Source: Rhizobacter sp. OV335 (GTDB lineage Bacteria > Pseudomonadota > Gammaproteobacteria > Burkholderiales > Burkholderiaceae_C). From it: a stretch of DNA of 64,000 nt. Position 1 is the first letter of the stretch, and each line of letters opens with the position of its first letter. The stretch is from assembly GCF_900142965.1 (NCBI RefSeq), contig NZ_FRCQ01000022.1, forward strand, positions 1 through 64,000, read 5' to 3'. Positions 61,511 through 64,000 of the stretch are shown here, one piece after another. A program made the position numbers and the translations under genes. The notes beneath the pieces are model-generated. The model saw only the letters and a list, made by a program, of their open reading frames with translations. It searched no databases and was not told where the DNA came from.

Positions 61511-63190
61511 ATGCGCGAGATCACCTACGACTACATCGTCTGCGGCGCCGGCACCGCGGGCTGCCTGCTGGCCAACCGGCTGAGTGCCGACCCGACCAAG
61601 AGCGTGCTGCTGATCGAGGCCGGCGGCAACGACGACTACCTGTGGATCCACATCCCGGTCGGCTACCTGTACTGCATCGGCAACCCGCGCACCGACTGGC
61701 TGTTCCAGACCGATGAAGACCCGGGCCTGAACGGCCGCTCGCTGCGCTACCCGCGCGGCAAGGTGCTGGGCGGCAGCTCCAGCATCAACGGCATGATCTA
61801 CATGCGCGGCCAGGCACGCGACTACGACCAGTGGGGCGCGCTCGGCAACCCCGGCTGGAGCTGGCGCGAATGCCTGCCGTTCTTCAAGCAGCACGAAGAC
61901 TTCCACAAGGGCGCCGACGAGTTCCATGCCGCGCCCGGCTTCGACCGCAGCGGCCAGCGCGCCGGCGGCGAATGGCGCGTCGAGAAGCAGCGGCTGCGCT
62001 GGGAGATCCTCGACGCATTCGCGCAGGCGGCGCAGCAGGCCGGTATCCCGCACAGCAACGATTTCAACCGCGGCGACAACGAGGGCGTCGGCTACTTCGA
62101 CGTCAACCAGCGCAGCGGCATCCGCTGGAATGCCGCCAAGGCCTTCCTGCGGCCGGCGCTGCGCCGGCCGAACCTGCAGGTGTGGACCGGCGCGCAGATC
62201 GCCCGGCTGCTGATCGAACCCGGGCCGAGCGACGGCTCGTGGGATGGCGTGCCGGAGGCGAACGGCGTCGAGGTGATCCCGCAAGGCGGCGGCGAGCGCG
62301 TGCGCGCCCGCGCGGCGCGCGAGGTCATCCTGTGCACCGGCGCGGTCGGCACGCCGCAGCTGTTGCAGCTGTCCGGCATCGGCCCGCGCGCGCTGCTGCA
62401 GCAGCATGGCGTGATGGTGATGCGCGATGCCCCCGGCGTCGGCGGCAACCTGCAGGACCACCTGCAGATCCGCGCCGTCTACGAGGTCGACGGCGTGCGC
62501 ACGCTGAACGCGATGGCGAACTCGCTGTGGGGCAAGGCGATGATCGGTGCCGAGTACCTGCTGCGCCGCAGCGGCCCGATGAGCATGGCGCCGTCGCAGC
62601 TCGGCGCGTTCACGCGCAGCGACCCGTCGCAGCCGCACGCCAACCTGCAGTACCACGTGCAGCCGCTGTCGCTCGACGCGTTCGGCCAGCCGCTGCACCG
62701 CTTCAACGCGTTCACCGCCAGCGTCTGCAACCTGAACCCGACCAGCCGCGGGCGCATCGACATCCGCAGCGCCGACGCCGCCACCGCGCCGTCGATCCGC
62801 GCCAACTACCTCAGCACCGACGAAGACCGCCGCATCGCGGCCGGCTCGCTGCGCGTCACGCGCCACATCGTCGCGCAGCCGGCGCTCGCGCCCTACCACC
62901 CGAAGGAGGTCCGGCCCGGCGTGCAGTTCCAGAGCGACGACGAGCTCGCGCGGCTGGCCGGCGACATCGGCACCACCATCTTCCACCCGGTGGGCACCGC
63001 GAAGATGGGGCCGGCCAGCGACCCGGACGCGGTCGTCGATGCGCAACTGCGCGTGCACGGCGTCAAGCGGCTGCGCGTGGTCGATGCCAGCGTGATGCCC
63101 ACCATCACCAGCGGCAACACGAATGCGCCGACGCTGATGCTCGCCGAGCGCGCCGCCCACTGGATCCGCTCGGAAGCGACCGGCACGTGA
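61511..63190 (+). CDS. GMC-family FAD oxidoreductase
   Basis: This 559-residue flavoprotein is of the glucose-methanol-choline oxidoreductase family. It has the N-terminal ADP-binding motif GAGTAGCLLANRL (12-24), the first signature GGSSSINGMIYMRGQARDYD and the second signature GAVGTPQLLQLSGIGP. The C-terminal catalytic His is in FHPVGTAKMG (near 493), with an Asn in SGNTNAPTLMLAER. It could be a choline or other alcohol dehydrogenase; the substrate is not identifiable. It is joined to the next gene by a GTGA overlap. Confidence 0.93.
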   Translation: MREITYDYIVCGAGTAGCLLANRLSADPTKSVLLIEAGGNDDYLWIHIPVGYLYCIGNPRTDWLFQTDEDPGLNGRSLRYPRGKVLGGSSSINGMIYMRGQARDYDQWGALGNPGWSWRECLPFFKQHEDFHKGADEFHAAPGFDRSGQRAGGEWRVEKQRLRWEILDAFAQAAQQAGIPHSNDFNRGDNEGVGYFDVNQRSGIRWNAAKAFLRPALRRPNLQVWTGAQIARLLIEPGPSDGSWDGVPEANGVEVIPQGGGERVRARAAREVILCTGAVGTPQLLQLSGIGPRALLQQHGVMVMRDAPGVGGNLQDHLQIRAVYEVDGVRTLNAMANSLWGKAMIGAEYLLRRSGPMSMAPSQLGAFTRSDPSQPHANLQYHVQPLSLDAFGQPLHRFNAFTASVCNLNPTSRGRIDIRSADAATAPSIRANYLSTDEDRRIAAGSLRVTRHIVAQPALAPYHPKEVRPGVQFQSDDELARLAGDIGTTIFHPVGTAKMGPASDPDAVVDAQLRVHGVKRLRVVDASVMPTITSGNTNAPTLMLAERAAHWIRSEATGT

Positions 63191-64000
63191 CGCTCGCCCT
63201 CGCCATCAACGCCTGCGTGAACCTGATCGTCGGCTGGGCGCTGCTGCTCGCTTGGCGCAGCGACCGCGCGCAGATGTTCTCGCGCGACCTCGGCTGGGCC
63301 TTCGCGAGCCAGGCGATGATCCCCGCCGCCTACCTGATGCAGGCGCAGAACCACGGCGCCGTCGCCGCGCTGGGCACGGTCGTGATCGTCGGCGTGTCGG
63401 CGCTGTACCTGACGCTGCTGCTGCTGGGCAGCGCCCGCCTGGCCGGCCGCACGCCGACGCGCGTGCAGGGCTTCGCGCTCGGCGCGGTGCTGCTGCTGGT
63501 CGCCGCGCTGCTGGTGCCGCTGAACGTGCAGGCGGCACAGGCGGTCAGCGCGAGCCTGCATGTCGCGGCCGGCGTGGTTGCGACCGTCTGGCTGTGGCGG
63601 CAGGGCGGCTCGGAGCGCCTCGCCGGGCTGCTGCTGATGCTGCTCGGCATCAACCAGTTCACCTTCGTGTTCTGGGGCGCGGCCGGCATCACGGTGCAGG
63701 CCACGGTGGCGGCGATGCTGCGGCTGACGCTCGGCTTGGCGTTGCTGCATGCCGCGGTGCGCCGCTCGCACGAGGAATCGGGGCGGCTGCGCGACCGCTT
63801 CCTGCAGCTCACCGAGCATTCGCACCAGGGTGTCGCGGTGGTGCGCGGCGAGGACCTGCTGTATGCCAACCCGGCGCTGCTGAAGATCTACGGGCTGGGC
63901 TCGCTGACCGAGGTGCTGACGCTGTGGCGCGAGGCCACGATGCCGCCCGAGGAACGCGAGCAGGCGCGCGACCGCCACCGCAAGATCATCGCCGGCGAGT
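63187..64000 (+). CDS. Membrane PAS-domain sensor protein (3' end beyond window)
   Basis: An open frame starts at GTG 63187, overlapping the GMC stop codon (GTGA), and runs for 271 codons to the end of the window without a stop. The N-terminal part (about 1-195) has seven or so hydrophobic helices (for example LAINACVNLIVGWALLLAW, LYLTLLLLGSARL and LGAVLLLVAALLVPL). A PAS domain begins at about 203 (RFLQLTEHSHQGVAVVRGEDLLYANPALL; only its start is seen). The missing C-terminus probably carries a GGDEF/EAL or histidine kinase output. The output type cannot be told. Confidence 0.75.
   Translation, partial: MTLALAINACVNLIVGWALLLAWRSDRAQMFSRDLGWAFASQAMIPAAYLMQAQNHGAVAALGTVVIVGVSALYLTLLLLGSARLAGRTPTRVQGFALGAVLLLVAALLVPLNVQAAQAVSASLHVAAGVVATVWLWRQGGSERLAGLLLMLLGINQFTFVFWGAAGITVQATVAAMLRLTLGLALLHAAVRRSHEESGRLRDRFLQLTEHSHQGVAVVRGEDLLYANPALLKIYGLGSLTEVLTLWREATMPPEEREQARDRHRKIIAGE

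Overview
This window looks like the replication-origin region of a high-GC betaproteobacterium of the order Burkholderiales, probably near the Rubrivivax/Leptothrix/Methylibium group. The grounds are the gene order gyrB-dnaN-dnaA facing rpmH-rnpA-yidD-yidC-mnmE, the strong GC bias at third codon positions, and families typical of that order (DUF3348, DUF802, DUF2894, the kdsD-kdsC-lptC order). No species can be named from the sequence alone.

Left part (1-10136). Three long inverted repeats sit at the left edge, followed by an epimerase gene and an EF-G paralogue. An NAD salvage operon follows (pncA, pncB, nadE, nadM-Nudix, an ADP-ribosylglycohydrolase). It is divergent from its likely repressor NrtR, with a candidate operator overlapping a good promoter.

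RNA-repair locus (10141-17572). On the minus strand lie rsr (bacterial Ro60), two tandem Y RNAs, rtcB (RNA ligase), a HEAT-repeat protein and rtcA (RNA cyclase). They sit behind a near-perfect sigma-54 promoter and are divergent from the sigma-54 activator RtcR. The promoter-distal Y RNA is of the YrlA type: a 16-bp Ro-binding stem encloses a circularly permuted tRNA-like domain with canonical D and T arms. A second, unrelated tRNA-like fold abuts the 3' end of rtcR. A short unannotated transcription unit (promoter, 37-codon ORF, terminator) lies just beyond.

Middle (18005-37544). This part holds an ABC ATPase with an ABC-2 permease/M1-aminopeptidase fusion, an SMP-30-type lactonase, a DUF3857/transglutaminase protein, a LysR regulator and a hybrid histidine kinase. 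It also holds three cassettes of likely defence or toxin-antitoxin type. One is a dGTPase-like HD hydrolase coupled to an AbiEii-like nucleotidyltransferase. The second is a MotA/MotB-like cluster with DUF3348 and DUF2894 that matches my recollection of Zorya type III. The third is an MNT/HEPN-like pair behind an AT-rich palindrome.

Origin and right part (37570-64000). gyrB, dnaN and dnaA run leftwards from the probable oriC (42971-43266), and the rpmH-to-mnmE group runs rightwards. Then come a cyclic-nucleotide-binding protein with a perfect CRP-like site in its promoter, apt, an alpha/beta-hydrolase lipoprotein, a Kef-type antiporter, the kdsD-kdsC-lptC group continued by a short-chain dehydrogenase, a DUF4349 lipoprotein, a glycine-rich RRM protein, a cobalamin-binding-like protein, MarC, creD behind a CreB-type tag, a quinone oxidoreductase, a GMC oxidoreductase and the start of a PAS membrane sensor cut by the window end.

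The strongest finding is the complete Ro60/Y-RNA/Rtc repair system with two non-coding Y RNAs, an extra HEAT protein and a nearby tRNA-like element. Coordinates of structured RNAs are stem boundaries read by eye, not mapped transcript ends.
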